Below are positions 9,220-16,454 of a stretch of DNA of 64,000 bases, piece after piece. The stretch spans positions 94,846 through 158,845 of the forward strand of contig JAGZUF010000009.1 of assembly GCA_018380115.1 (NCBI GenBank), read 5' to 3'. The notes beneath the pieces are model-generated. The model saw only the letters and a program-made list of their open reading frames with translations, was not told the DNA's origin and searched no databases. The stretch comes from Oscillospiraceae bacterium (lineage in GTDB: Bacteria; Bacillota; Clostridia; Oscillospirales; Ruminococcaceae). The translations under genes and the position numbers were made by a program. Every line of letters begins with the position of its first letter. The first letter of the stretch is position 1.

Positions 9220-9247
9220 GGCCCCCGCAATGCGGGGGCCGTTTTTT
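9220..9247 (+). terminator. Intrinsic terminator of nifJ
   Basis: GGCCCCCGC (9220-9228) pairs with GCGGGGGCC (9232-9240), followed by GTTTTTT. Perfect nine-base stem 32 bases after the nifJ stop. Confidence 0.92.
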
Positions 9248-9322
9248 ACAGTCACTTTGTCATAGAAAAAAATATGTATTTGTATATATTAAATAAATTT
9301 TATCAACTAAAAACCAAAATGC

Positions 9323-9351
9323 TTGCAATTCGACCAAAATGACGCTATGAT
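9323..9351 (+). promoter_or_regulatory. Sigma-A promoter of the ribbon-helix-helix gene
   Basis: TTGCAA (9323-9328), 17-base spacer, TATGAT (9346-9351). Its position rules out starts upstream of about 9357 for the next gene and supports the ATG at 9410. Confidence 0.72.
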
Positions 9352-9409
9352 GAAGTCAAACAGACGCCAATTCGGCGCTTTTCAGTATGCACAAGGGAGG
9401 CAAAGGGAA

Positions 9410-9577
9410 ATGAAAGAACTTCCGCCGAGGTATACGCTGCGTGTGAGCCAGATGCTGCTGGATAAACTGGGCTATATTGCCGACTTTGAAGGCCGCACCA
9501 AAAATAAAGAATTGGAGCAGATGATCAAAAAGCGCGTCCACGCATTTGAGGCGCAGTATGGAGAGATACCAGTGTAA
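9410..9577 (+). CDS. Small ribbon-helix-helix (Arc/CopG-like) DNA-binding protein
   Basis: 55 residues, starting at the ATG behind GGGAGG (spacing about 9). The sequence has a short basic beta strand (RYTLRVSQ) followed by two helices (MLLDKLGYIADFEGRTK and NKELEQMIKKRVHAFEAQYG), the layout of Arc/CopG-type ribbon-helix-helix repressors that dimerise through the strand and insert it into the DNA major groove. It is a single-gene transcript: own promoter at 9323-9351 and own terminator at 9610-9647. No toxin partner is adjacent, so an antitoxin role is not supported; it may be an orphan transcription factor. The longer frame from 9323 starts inside the promoter and is rejected. Confidence 0.72.
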   Translation: MKELPPRYTLRVSQMLLDKLGYIADFEGRTKNKELEQMIKKRVHAFEAQYGEIPV

Positions 9578-9609
9578 ATAACCGCCCGGTTCCGGGTATA
9601 TAAAAAGAG

Positions 9610-9647
9610 GGGCCATGGCAGCCTTTGCGGCATGCCGTGGCCCTTTC
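9610..9647 (+). terminator. Terminator of the ribbon-helix-helix gene
   Basis: GGGCCATGGCA (9610-9620) pairs with TGCCGTGGCCC (9633-9643) with one G-T pair, followed by TTTCT. Confidence 0.7.
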
Positions 9648-9929
9648 TGCATGCAGAAGGCGCGCGGTGCAAAACGTGCGGGATGCCGCGCCGCAGGGTG
9701 CCCGCCGCCCCTGCACTGGTGAGCAGGGAGGAAATGGAAAAGATATGCGCGCCCTCCCGGTGGAAACGGCGGCCCGTCCCCTGTGTGCAGGTTTTGTGAA
9801 AACATGGGAAAACAAAAGGTTTTTGCCGCAGGGGTGTTTTCTTCGCGGCGCGCGTATGATATGATAAAAAACAATCAGGTTATTGCTGGCCCTTCTGCCG
9901 GGCCGAATGCGGATATGGGAGGAAAACGG

Positions 9930-10805
9930 ATGCCGGTTGCAAAAAACGGGCCCGGCCGCCGCTGGCGGACGCTGGCTGTGGATATTTTGTACGACCTTGC
10001 GGGCAACGCACTGTATGCGGTGGCTATCTGCGTGTTTGCAAAGCATGCGCCCTTCGCCCCCAGCGGCGTATCAGGCCTTGCCGTCATCATGAATCATATC
10101 TGGAACGGGCTGCCTATCGGTACGCTCACGCTGGCGCTGAACGTGCCGATTGCACTGGTAAGCTACCGGGTGGTGGGCAGGGCATTTCTTCTGAAAAGCC
10201 TGCGCACTATCCTGATTGGCACTCTGTTTGTGGACGTTCTGTTTGCACGCGTGCCAGCTTATACGGGCGACCCTCTTCTGGCGGCGCTGTTCATGGGCGT
10301 GTTTCTGGGCAGCGGGCTTGCGCTGGTGTATATGCGCGGGTCATCCACCGGCGGGGCCGATTTTCTGGTGATGGCGGCTAAAAAAAAGTTTCCATTTTTG
10401 TCTATGGGCCAGCTGGCTCTTGGCCTGAACGGCCTCATCATCCTGGGCAGCGGCCTTGCCTATCAAAGCCTGGACGCCGTGCTGTACGGTGCGGTGGCCA
10501 CATTCACCTCATCCACTGTGATGGATAAGCTTTTATACGGTGCCGGTTCCGGCAAGCTGGCGCTTATCATTACTTCAAACGGAAAGGCAACGGCAGAGGC
10601 CATCAACCTGATGGTGCGGCGCGGCGCCACGCTGCTGCCCGCATACGGCGCATATTCCGGCCAGCAGCGGGAGCTTCTGATGTGCGTGTGCTCGAAATCA
10701 GAGATATACAAAGTGCAAAGTGCGGCCCAGCGCATTGACCCGCAGGCGTTTATGATGATTACAGAGGCCAGCGAGATATACGGCAACGGCTTCAAGACGT
10801 CATAG
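9930..10805 (+). CDS. YitT-family membrane protein (DUF161/DUF2179)
   Basis: 291 residues from the ATG at 9930, which has a GGGAGGAAA site; the frame is open back to 9783, but the extra segment is not family-like. Five to six membrane helices fill residues 20-200, including GSSTGGADFLVMAAKKKF (about residue 130), the most conserved block of the YitT family. The C-terminal cytoplasmic DUF2179 domain (residues 205-290, with LIITSNGKATAEAINLMVRRGATLL and a closing FMMITEASEIYGNGF) resembles a small ligand-binding fold. The function of YitT proteins is not established; roles in metabolite transport have been proposed. It stands alone, and no terminator is obvious. Confidence 0.88.
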   Translation: MPVAKNGPGRRWRTLAVDILYDLAGNALYAVAICVFAKHAPFAPSGVSGLAVIMNHIWNGLPIGTLTLALNVPIALVSYRVVGRAFLLKSLRTILIGTLFVDVLFARVPAYTGDPLLAALFMGVFLGSGLALVYMRGSSTGGADFLVMAAKKKFPFLSMGQLALGLNGLIILGSGLAYQSLDAVLYGAVATFTSSTVMDKLLYGAGSGKLALIITSNGKATAEAINLMVRRGATLLPAYGAYSGQQRELLMCVCSKSEIYKVQSAAQRIDPQAFMMITEASEIYGNGFKTS

Positions 10806-11179
10806 CACGCACCTGCCAAGGCTGTGCATATTGCGAGACAAATTTACAGTGCCTTTTTTATGAAAAGAGGAATAACTGTACACACTGTAATTTTTGACAA
10901 AGTGCAAACTTTCAACATTTCCACAGAGTTTTACACTTTGTATAGCGTGTTTTCCCCGGCTTTCTGTTGAAAACCCTGTGGAAAGTGTTAAAAACCGCTG
11001 TTTTACAGGCAAAGTTTTCCACAGAAAAAAATACAGCAGGCAAAGTGGAATAACTTTCTGTTGAATGGAAAAATTTCCCCTTGCTACTGTTTGTAATGCC
11101 GCCTGCGTGTGCAAGCGGGTGAATAATACAACAAAATCACAAAAGCGCCGCATGGCGCACATGAAAGGGATTTGAAAGA
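10806..11179. other. AT-rich 374-bp intergenic region with three TTTCCACAG motifs
   Basis: Much lower GC than its surroundings. It carries TTTCCACAG at 10918-10926, the same motif inverted at 10976-10985 (CTGTGGAAAG), and TTTTCCACAG at 11015-11024; the last is one base from the DnaA-box consensus TTATCCACA, the others two. Related AGTGTAAAAC/AGTGTTAAAA words are interspersed. No gene is supported. It may be a regulatory region or a DnaA-binding cluster. Confidence 0.5.
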
Positions 11180-11839
11180 ATGAAATGGGTTGACAAACTG
11201 GAGCGCCGCTTTGGCCGCATCGCTATCCACGATTTGATGATGGCCATCGTTATTGGGCAGGCTGTAGTCTTTTTGGCTGAGTTTTTTATGCCGGGCCTAG
11301 GGATATGGAGTAAGCTTTCTCTCTATATGCCGGCTGTGCTGCAGGGCGAAGTGTGGCGCCTTATCACATTCATTTTTGTGCCCTCGGCCTCCACCCCCAT
11401 CTCCCTTCTGCTTACGCTGTATTTGATGTGGCTCATCGGCCATACGCTGGAGCAGAGCTGGGGCGACTTCCGCTTCAATGTTTACTACCTTCTTGGTGTG
11501 TTGGGCGCCATTCTGGCGGCCGTCATCACCGGCTGGGGCACCACCTATTATCTGAATCTGTCTTTGTTCTTTGCCTTTGCCATGCTGTACCCGGAAATGC
11601 GTCTGCTTTTGTTTTTCATCATTCCGGTAAAGATAAAGTGGCTGGCCCTGTTTGCCGGTGCCCTGTGCCTGTTCAGCCTGGTGTTCGGCGGCTGGGCCGA
11701 ACGCCTGAGCGTGCTGTTCTCGCTTTTGAATTTTCTTTTGTTTTTCGGGGGCGATTTCTGGCGCACGGCCAGGCAGGAACTGCGCTACGCCAAGAACCGC
11801 CGCGCGTGGCGCAATGCGAACCGGAACAATTGGCGCTGA
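11180..11839 (+). CDS. Rhomboid-like membrane protein lacking the catalytic serine motif
   Basis: 219 residues, six probable membrane helices between residues 18 and 190. The L1-loop signature GEVWRLITFIFVPS (about residues 56-69) followed by LWLIGHTLEQSWG-type residues is characteristic of bacterial rhomboid intramembrane serine proteases, but where the catalytic GxSG should lie the protein has YYLNLSLFFAFAML, and no suitably placed catalytic histidine follows. It should therefore be an inactive pseudo-rhomboid. The C-terminus is strongly basic (RRAWRNANRNNWR), placing it in the cytosol. The ribosome-binding site is AAAGGGAT, spaced about 8 bases from the ATG. A single gene after a long AT-rich region. 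Confidence 0.75.
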   Translation: MKWVDKLERRFGRIAIHDLMMAIVIGQAVVFLAEFFMPGLGIWSKLSLYMPAVLQGEVWRLITFIFVPSASTPISLLLTLYLMWLIGHTLEQSWGDFRFNVYYLLGVLGAILAAVITGWGTTYYLNLSLFFAFAMLYPEMRLLLFFIIPVKIKWLALFAGALCLFSLVFGGWAERLSVLFSLLNFLLFFGGDFWRTARQELRYAKNRRAWRNANRNNWR

Positions 11840-11884
11840 GCGCGTTTTCCGGCTGAAAAGGGCTTTTTTGCCCGAAAAGCGATT

Positions 11885-11913
11885 TTGCGCGCGCGGCGCA
11901 AATATGTTATACT
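11885..11913 (+). promoter_or_regulatory. Sigma-A promoter of darA-holB-ricT
   Basis: TTGCGC (11885-11890), 17-base spacer, TATACT (11908-11913), with an extended TGT before the -10. A leader of about 100 bases follows. Confidence 0.72.
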
Positions 11914-12022
11914 AAGCTCAAAGAGGCGAAGGGCAGCGCAAGCGGCCCCCGTCTTGCACACAAAACACTGCCGCACGCCCTTGCGCGCCGGCACAAAAAG
12001 GTTCCGACAGGGGGAACATATC

Positions 12023-12346
12023 ATGAAAATGATCACTGCAATCGTCAACAAGGAAGACTCTTCAGCCGTATGCCACGCGCTGACGAAAAACGGCTTCTCC
12101 GTAACCAAGCTTCCCACGCAGGGCGGTTTCCTGATGGCAGGGAACATGACGCTGCTGATCGGCACGGATGACGAAAAGGTGGACCAGTGTCTGGAGCTGA
12201 TCGCCTCCTGTGCAAAGCAGCGCACAGAGGTGGTGCCCAGCACAGCCAGCTACGGAATAGGCGTCACCACGGCATACCCTTTGGAGGTGACAGTGGGCGG
12301 CGCGACGATTTTCGTCACCAATGTGGAGCGCTTTGAAAAACTGTAA
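12023..12346 (+). CDS. darA: PII-like cyclic-di-AMP receptor DarA (PstA/YaaQ)
   Basis: 107 residues from the ATG at 12023 (ribosome-binding site AGGGGG). The TKNGFSVTKLPTQGGFLMAGN block (cut here: the TKLPTQGGFL core is diagnostic) and the C-terminal EVTVGGATIFV strand match the DarA/PstA family, trimeric PII-like proteins that bind c-di-AMP between subunits; the TGGFL-type loop contacts the nucleotide. Its downstream targets are not established. The gene is first in a conserved Firmicute order (darA, holB, ricT, rsmI), which strongly supports orthology. Its last 26 bases overlap the start of holB in another frame. Confidence 0.93.
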   Translation: MKMITAIVNKEDSSAVCHALTKNGFSVTKLPTQGGFLMAGNMTLLIGTDDEKVDQCLELIASCAKQRTEVVPSTASYGIGVTTAYPLEVTVGGATIFVTNVERFEKL

Positions 12347-13262
12347 CAGCACCCTGGGCCGCGCGCTTGGCGGCCTTCTGGGCAACGACGCCCTGAAAAG
12401 AGACCTTTCTGCGGCTCTGAGGGCCGGGCGGCTGGCGCACAGCGTGCTCCTTTGCGGGGAGCAGGGCATGGGCGCCGGCTTTGCCGCGCGTTGCCTAGCG
12501 GCAGATTTTCTGTACCCGGAGGGCGGCGCGCCGGCCGCTGCCGTACTGGAGGGGCGAAGCCCGGAAGTGCTGGCGCTGGAGGGCGAAGGGGCGTCCGGCC
12601 TCATTAAAATAGATGCGGTGCGTGCAGTGCGCCGCGCCGTGTACGACACGGCCCTCAGCGCTGCCGGGCGCGCGGTGCTGGTATATGGGGCCGAAAAGCT
12701 GAATGCGGCCAGCGCAAACGCCATGCTCAAGGTGATAGAAGAGCCGCCGGAAAACGTGCTGTTTGTTTTCACCGCCGTCAGCGAGGCGGCGGTGTTGCCC
12801 ACCATCCGCAGCCGGTGCAGTGTATATACGCTGGCGCCGCTGGCCCTGCCCGAATGTGCAGCTGCCCTGGAACGGCTGGGCGCAAAGCCGCAGCAGGCGC
12901 ACAGGCTTGCAGAAGTATTCGGCGGGCGGCTGGGCGAAGCGAAGGCATGCCTTGCCGATGAAAAGCGCGCCGATGCGCTGGCAAGGGCGGAGCGCATCGT
13001 TCTGGCGTGTGAAAAAAAAGATGCATACGCGGCCCTCTGCCTGCTTGCCCAGGATGAAAAAGACCGTGCGGGCGCCAAAGCGGCACTTCACCTTGTTCGC
13101 TATGTGTGCGCCGCTGCGCTGGCAAAACGGGCAGGCGGCACAGTTTCCCCGCAGCGCGCCGCGCATTGTGCGGCGTGCGCAGGCGAAGCCATACGTCTGC
13201 TGGACGCAAACGCCAACCCGAAACTTGTGTTGACGCAGCTGGGCGCCCAGCTTGCCCGCTGA
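12321..13262 (+). CDS. holB: DNA polymerase III delta-prime subunit
   Basis: 313 residues. It is the clamp-loader subunit that stands beside gamma/tau in the replisome. The P-loop position reads GEQGMGAG and lacks the lysine, as expected for delta-prime, which does not bind ATP; the ANAMLKVIEEPPENVLF and TIRSRCSVY segments (about residues 130-170) are the conserved AAA+ core and the SRC motif. The four-cysteine zinc module usually found between residues 50 and 80 is absent, replaced by an alanine- and proline-rich loop. The proposed ATG overlaps darA by 26 bases and has no good ribosome-binding site, so translation is likely coupled, and a start some codons further in (around L-G-N-D) is possible. 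Confidence 0.87.
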   Translation: MWSALKNCNSTLGRALGGLLGNDALKRDLSAALRAGRLAHSVLLCGEQGMGAGFAARCLAADFLYPEGGAPAAAVLEGRSPEVLALEGEGASGLIKIDAVRAVRRAVYDTALSAAGRAVLVYGAEKLNAASANAMLKVIEEPPENVLFVFTAVSEAAVLPTIRSRCSVYTLAPLALPECAAALERLGAKPQQAHRLAEVFGGRLGEAKACLADEKRADALARAERIVLACEKKDAYAALCLLAQDEKDRAGAKAALHLVRYVCAAALAKRAGGTVSPQRAAHCAACAGEAIRLLDANANPKLVLTQLGAQLAR

Positions 13263-13315
13263 AAAGGAAATAGAAAGGCTGAGCGGCCGGTGAAGCTGCT
13301 TGGAAAGGAATGTTC

Positions 13316-14179
13316 ATGACAAGTGTAATCGGTGTCCGCTTCAAAAAGGCGGGCAAAGTGTATTATTTTGCGCCAGGGCAGCTTGCCCCGGCCGTGGGGG
13401 ATTATGTAATTGTAGAGACTGCGCGAGGCGAAGAATGCGGCGAAGTGGCAAAGCCTGTGCATGAGGTGCCGGACTCCAAAATATCAAAGCCTCTGCGCCC
13501 GGCCCTGCGCATGGCTGATGCTATTGACCTGCGCCGGATGGAAAAAAACCGCGCAGATGAAAAGCGTGCGTTCGACGTGTGCGCTGAGCGCATTGAAAAA
13601 CACAAGCTGGATATGAAGCTTGTGGATGTGGAATATACGCTGGACCGAAGCAAAATTTTGTTCTATTTCACTGCCGATGGCCGCGTGGATTTCCGAGACC
13701 TTGTGAAAGACCTAGCAGGCGTGTTCCACACGCGCATAGAGCTGCGCCAAATAGGCGTTCGCGATGAGAGCAAAATGCTGGGCGGGCTTGGCATTTGCGG
13801 CCAGCCCTTCTGCTGCAACCGTTTTTTGAAGGATTTTCAGCCTGTTTCCATCAAAATGGCAAAAGCACAGGGCCTCTCCCTGAACCCGGCGAAAATATCG
13901 GGTTCGTGCGGACGGCTGATGTGCTGCCTTGCTTATGAACAGCCCGCTTATGAATATCTGAACAGCATTACTCCGGGTGTGGGCAGTGTTGTGAAAACCC
14001 CGGATGGCACAGGCGTTGTGACAGAGGTAAACGTCATCTCCGGCGTGCTGCGCGTGCGGCCGGATGCACCCGGCGCACCAGTGCGCAGCTATGCTAAGGA
14101 AGTGTGCGAATATATTCGCGGCGGCAAGCGCGTGCCCAAAAAACCTCAGCCAGAGCCTGAAATGCAGGGGCAGGAATAA
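13316..14179 (+). CDS. ricT: PSP1-domain protein RicT (YaaT)
   Basis: 287 residues. The PSP1 core contains CGQPFCC and CGRLMCC (about residues 160-166 and 200-206), the cysteine pairs by which RicT family proteins hold an Fe-S cluster. In B. subtilis RicT acts with RicA and RicF to control RNase Y-dependent mRNA processing, sporulation and biofilm development; RicA and RicF are not in this window. The N-terminus has the conserved KVYYFAPGQL and GDYVIVETARGEECG segments. Of two ATGs (13310 and 13316), I prefer the second because GGAAAGGA lies six bases before it, whereas it abuts the first. The proline/glutamate-rich tail is short. Third gene of the darA operon. Confidence 0.92.
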   Translation: MTSVIGVRFKKAGKVYYFAPGQLAPAVGDYVIVETARGEECGEVAKPVHEVPDSKISKPLRPALRMADAIDLRRMEKNRADEKRAFDVCAERIEKHKLDMKLVDVEYTLDRSKILFYFTADGRVDFRDLVKDLAGVFHTRIELRQIGVRDESKMLGGLGICGQPFCCNRFLKDFQPVSIKMAKAQGLSLNPAKISGSCGRLMCCLAYEQPAYEYLNSITPGVGSVVKTPDGTGVVTEVNVISGVLRVRPDAPGAPVRSYAKEVCEYIRGGKRVPKKPQPEPEMQGQE

Positions 14180-14185
14180 GCCCTC

Positions 14186-14213
14186 TTGCAAAATCTTCAC
14201 TTTATGTTACAAT
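14186..14213 (+). promoter_or_regulatory. Sigma-A promoter of the ferredoxin gene
   Basis: TTGCAA (14186-14191), 16-base spacer, TACAAT (14208-14213), only six bases after the ricT stop. It implies a structured leader of about 160 bases. Confidence 0.65.
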
Positions 14214-14237
14214 AAAAAAACGAAAGGGTAAAAGGCG

Positions 14238-14302
14238 GCTTTTGGCGAGAACCCATTTTCTCGCCAAAAGCATGCCGGCAGCCTTTTCGCAGAAAGGCTG
14301 CC
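14238..14302 (+). promoter_or_regulatory. Two tandem perfect hairpins in the ferredoxin leader
   Basis: Hairpin 1: a 14-base perfect stem, 14238-14251 with 14258-14271, loop CCCATT. Hairpin 2: GGCAGCCTTT (14277-14286) with AAAGGCTGCC (14293-14302), loop TCGCAG. Neither is followed by a T-tract, so they look like a structured 5' untranslated region rather than ricT terminators, although hairpin 1 could also protect the 3' end of the ricT message. Confidence 0.6.
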
Positions 14303-14380
14303 CTGCGCACCCGGTCCGCGTTTTCCGGGGCGCAAAGGGCGCAAATCACTTTTTACAGCGCGGAGAAGGAAGGTTGTAGT

Positions 14381-14551
14381 ATGGCTTACAAAATCAGCGA
14401 CGACTGCATCGCCTGTGGCACCTGTGCCGGTGTTTGCCCGGTGAATGCCATTTCGGAAGGCGACGGCAAGTATGTAATCGATGCGGACGCGTGCCTGGAT
14501 TGCGGCACGTGCGCCGGCGAGTGCCCCGTAAGCGCGATCAGCGAGGGCTGA
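14381..14551 (+). CDS. 2[4Fe-4S] clostridial-type ferredoxin
   Basis: 56 residues, the standard size of clostridial ferredoxins. Two cluster motifs are complete: CIACGTCAGVC (C9, C12, C15, with C19 followed by P) and CLDCGTCAGEC (C38, C41, C44, C48). In such proteins C9-C12-C15 plus C48 hold one [4Fe-4S] cluster and C38-C41-C44 plus C19 the other. It carries low-potential electrons from PFOR to hydrogenase or other acceptors. The start is the ATG at 14381 behind GGAGAAGGAAGG. It has its own promoter, a long structured leader and a strong terminator, so it is an independently controlled monocistronic gene inserted into the otherwise conserved ricT-rsmI order. Confidence 0.97.
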   Translation: MAYKISDDCIACGTCAGVCPVNAISEGDGKYVIDADACLDCGTCAGECPVSAISEG

Positions 14552-14574
14552 TCCCGCACAGAATGCATGAAAGA

Positions 14575-14613
14575 CGGGCGGGTGCGCACCCTGTGCACCC
14601 GCCCGCTTTTTCA
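14575..14613 (+). terminator. Intrinsic terminator of the ferredoxin gene
   Basis: CGGGCGGGTGC (14575-14585) pairs with GCACCCGCCCG (14595-14605), followed by CTTTTTCATTTT. Confidence 0.9.
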
Positions 14614-14640
14614 TTTTGTAAAAACACGGCGCGAAATGAG

Positions 14641-14669
14641 TTGAAATGCATGTGTTTTGCGGATATGAT
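14641..14669 (+). promoter_or_regulatory. Sigma-A promoter of rsmI
   Basis: TTGAAA (14641-14646), 17-base spacer, TATGAT (14664-14669). The transcript would have a leader of nearly 200 bases, with a G-C stem (about 14707-14732, GGGCTGCGG against CCGCAGGCCC) of unknown role. Confidence 0.65.
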
Positions 14670-14869
14670 ATATGATAATAGTATATCCTGCCCATCTGCC
14701 GGAGAGGGCTGCGGCTTTAGTACCGCAGGCCCTTTGCGCAAAAGGCCTCGCCGCTTTGCGGCACATGTCCACTGGGCCTGTGCTGTGGCATCTGGGTCTT
14801 TTGCGTGGCTTGATTGGGAAAATGACACACGGCATAAAGCCTGCCGTGCAAGGGAAAGGGCGTGTTTTC

Positions 14870-15730
14870 ATGGCAGGAACCCTGTATCTGGTGGCAACGC
14901 CGATCGGTAACCTGGACGACATGACGCCGCGTGCGGCGGCGACATTTGCCAGTGCGGATTTTGTGGCGGCAGAGGACACCCGCGTGACGCTGAAGCTGCT
15001 GAACCATCTGGGGCTGAAAAAGCCAATGGTGAGCTATTATGAGCACAACCTGAAAGAGCGCGGCGAAATGATTCTTGCGCGCATTGAGGCGGGTGAAAGC
15101 TGCGCGCTGTGCTCGGACGCTGGCATGCCCGCCATTTCCGACCCCGGCGAGGTGATTGTGCGGGACGCCCACGCCCGCGGCATCCGTGTGGTGCCTGTGC
15201 CGGGTGCAAGCGCGGCAGATACAGCGCTTATTGCTTCGGGGCAATGCACAGGGCGGTTTGTATTTGAAGGCTTTCTGCCCACCAACCGCCGTCAGAAGCG
15301 GGAGCGTCTGGCCGCCCTGCAGGCGGAACAGCGCACGGTTATCTTTTATGAGGCGCCGCACAAACTGCCCGCCACGCTGGCAGACCTGGAAGAGGCATTT
15401 GGGCCGTGCCGTCCGCTCACTATCTGCCGCGAACTGACAAAACTGCATGAAGAAATATGCAAAACCACTATCGGAGAGGCAAATGCCTATTATAAACAGA
15501 ATGCGCCGCGCGGTGAATTCGTGCTGGTAATGGCGGGTGCCCGGCCTACCCCGCAGCAGGCGGCGCCCACACTGGCACAGGCCGCAGCGCGGGCACAGGC
15601 CCTTGTGCAGGCGCAGGGTATGACGCTTTCTGCTGCGGCAAAACAGGCCGCGGCAGGCACGCCGTTTTCCAAAAGCGAAGTATATAGGGCGTGCTTGGAC
15701 GGGACAGCACAGGAAGGAGGGGCAGAATGA
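14870..15730 (+). CDS. rsmI: 16S rRNA 2'-O-ribose C1402 methyltransferase
   Basis: 286 residues from the ATG at 14870, preceded by AGGGAAAGGG; the frame is open to 14672 but that segment lies in the leader. The protein is a tetrapyrrole-methylase fold enzyme with the signature LYLVATPIGNLDDMTPRA at the N-terminus, AAEDTRVTLKLLNHL (about residue 35), and CSDAGMPAISDPGE (about residue 83), which form the SAM site. RsmI methylates the ribose of C1402 in the ribosomal P site together with RsmH. The C-terminal alanine-rich helix region (residues 220-286) is typical. It is coupled to the next gene by an ATGA overlap. Confidence 0.96.
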   Translation: MAGTLYLVATPIGNLDDMTPRAAATFASADFVAAEDTRVTLKLLNHLGLKKPMVSYYEHNLKERGEMILARIEAGESCALCSDAGMPAISDPGEVIVRDAHARGIRVVPVPGASAADTALIASGQCTGRFVFEGFLPTNRRQKRERLAALQAEQRTVIFYEAPHKLPATLADLEEAFGPCRPLTICRELTKLHEEICKTTIGEANAYYKQNAPRGEFVLVMAGARPTPQQAAPTLAQAAARAQALVQAQGMTLSAAAKQAAAGTPFSKSEVYRACLDGTAQEGGAE

Positions 15731-16191
15731 AACTGCTGGTCGTATCGGATATCCATGGGGACTATGACGCGCTGGAGCAGGCATACCATGCAGAAAAAAG
15801 TGTGGGTGCCGTGCTCTTTCTGGGCGACGGCATCCGTGAGGCCGAACGGTTTGAGGCCGCACATGGTCCTCTGCGCGTTTATATGGTGCGCGGCAACTGC
15901 GATTTTGCCTCAAATGCGCCCCTTCAGGGCTTATGCGCCTTTGAGGGCGTGCTGTTCCTGTATACACACGGCCACATGTATGGTGTGAAGGGCTCTTATC
16001 AGGCGCTGGCAGAGGCAGCGCAGGCCGCGCATACAGATGCTGCACTGTTTGGCCACACGCATGTGCCCTTCTGTGGAGAGACGGACGGGCTGACGCTGTT
16101 CAACCCTGGCGCCCTGACGAACGGGCAGTACGGCGTGATTTATACAGACAATGGTAAGGCCCGCTTTGAGCACCGGTGCCTCGTGCGCTGA
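15727..16191 (+). CDS. YfcE/YsnB-family metallophosphoesterase
   Basis: 154 residues. Calcineurin-like metal-binding motifs are in order: SDIHGD (D9, H11; residues 8-13), LGDG (about residue 45), RGNCD (about residue 66), HGH (about residue 89) and FGHTH (about residue 115), followed by FNPGA. This family holds two divalent metals and hydrolyses phosphodiesters such as bis-p-nitrophenyl phosphate in vitro; the physiological substrate is uncertain. The start ATG overlaps the rsmI stop (ATGA). An intrinsic terminator follows 18 bases after the stop, so rsmI and this gene form a two-gene transcript. Confidence 0.93.
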   Translation: MKLLVVSDIHGDYDALEQAYHAEKSVGAVLFLGDGIREAERFEAAHGPLRVYMVRGNCDFASNAPLQGLCAFEGVLFLYTHGHMYGVKGSYQALAEAAQAAHTDAALFGHTHVPFCGETDGLTLFNPGALTNGQYGVIYTDNGKARFEHRCLVR

Positions 16192-16208
16192 GGCAAAAAA
16201 GAAAAGGA

Positions 16209-16244
16209 AAAACCCCCGGCATGCGGAACCGGGGGTTTTCTCTT
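16209..16244 (+). terminator. Terminator of rsmI-phosphoesterase
   Basis: AAAACCCCCGG (16209-16219) pairs with CCGGGGGTTTT (16229-16239), then CTCTTTT. An unassigned hairpin lies further on (CAGAAAACGGA near 16282 with TCCGTTTCTG). Nothing else is seen up to 16454. Confidence 0.9.
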
Positions 16245-16454
16245 TTAAGGGGTATCTCTCTTGGTGTGAGGAGGAATCATACAGAAAACGGATTGCGGCT
16301 TCCGTTTCTGTGATTCTTATTATAGGGGTCAATTTAGACAACGATATGACCTCTCTGTGAACAAAATGTAAATAGTAGAATGTTTTTGTGCCAAATTAAG
16401 AAAAATGCCGCGCCTTCCAGTGTATAACAGCTGAAAACGCGGCGTTTTTGACCC

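Noticed and set aside
9323..9577. 84-residue form of the ribbon-helix-helix protein
   Set aside because: Its start lies in the -35 box of a good promoter; the ATG at 9410 has the ribosome-binding site.
10806..11179. Replication origin
   Set aside because: DnaA-box-like words are few and mostly two mismatches away, and dnaA, dnaN or rpmH are not adjacent.
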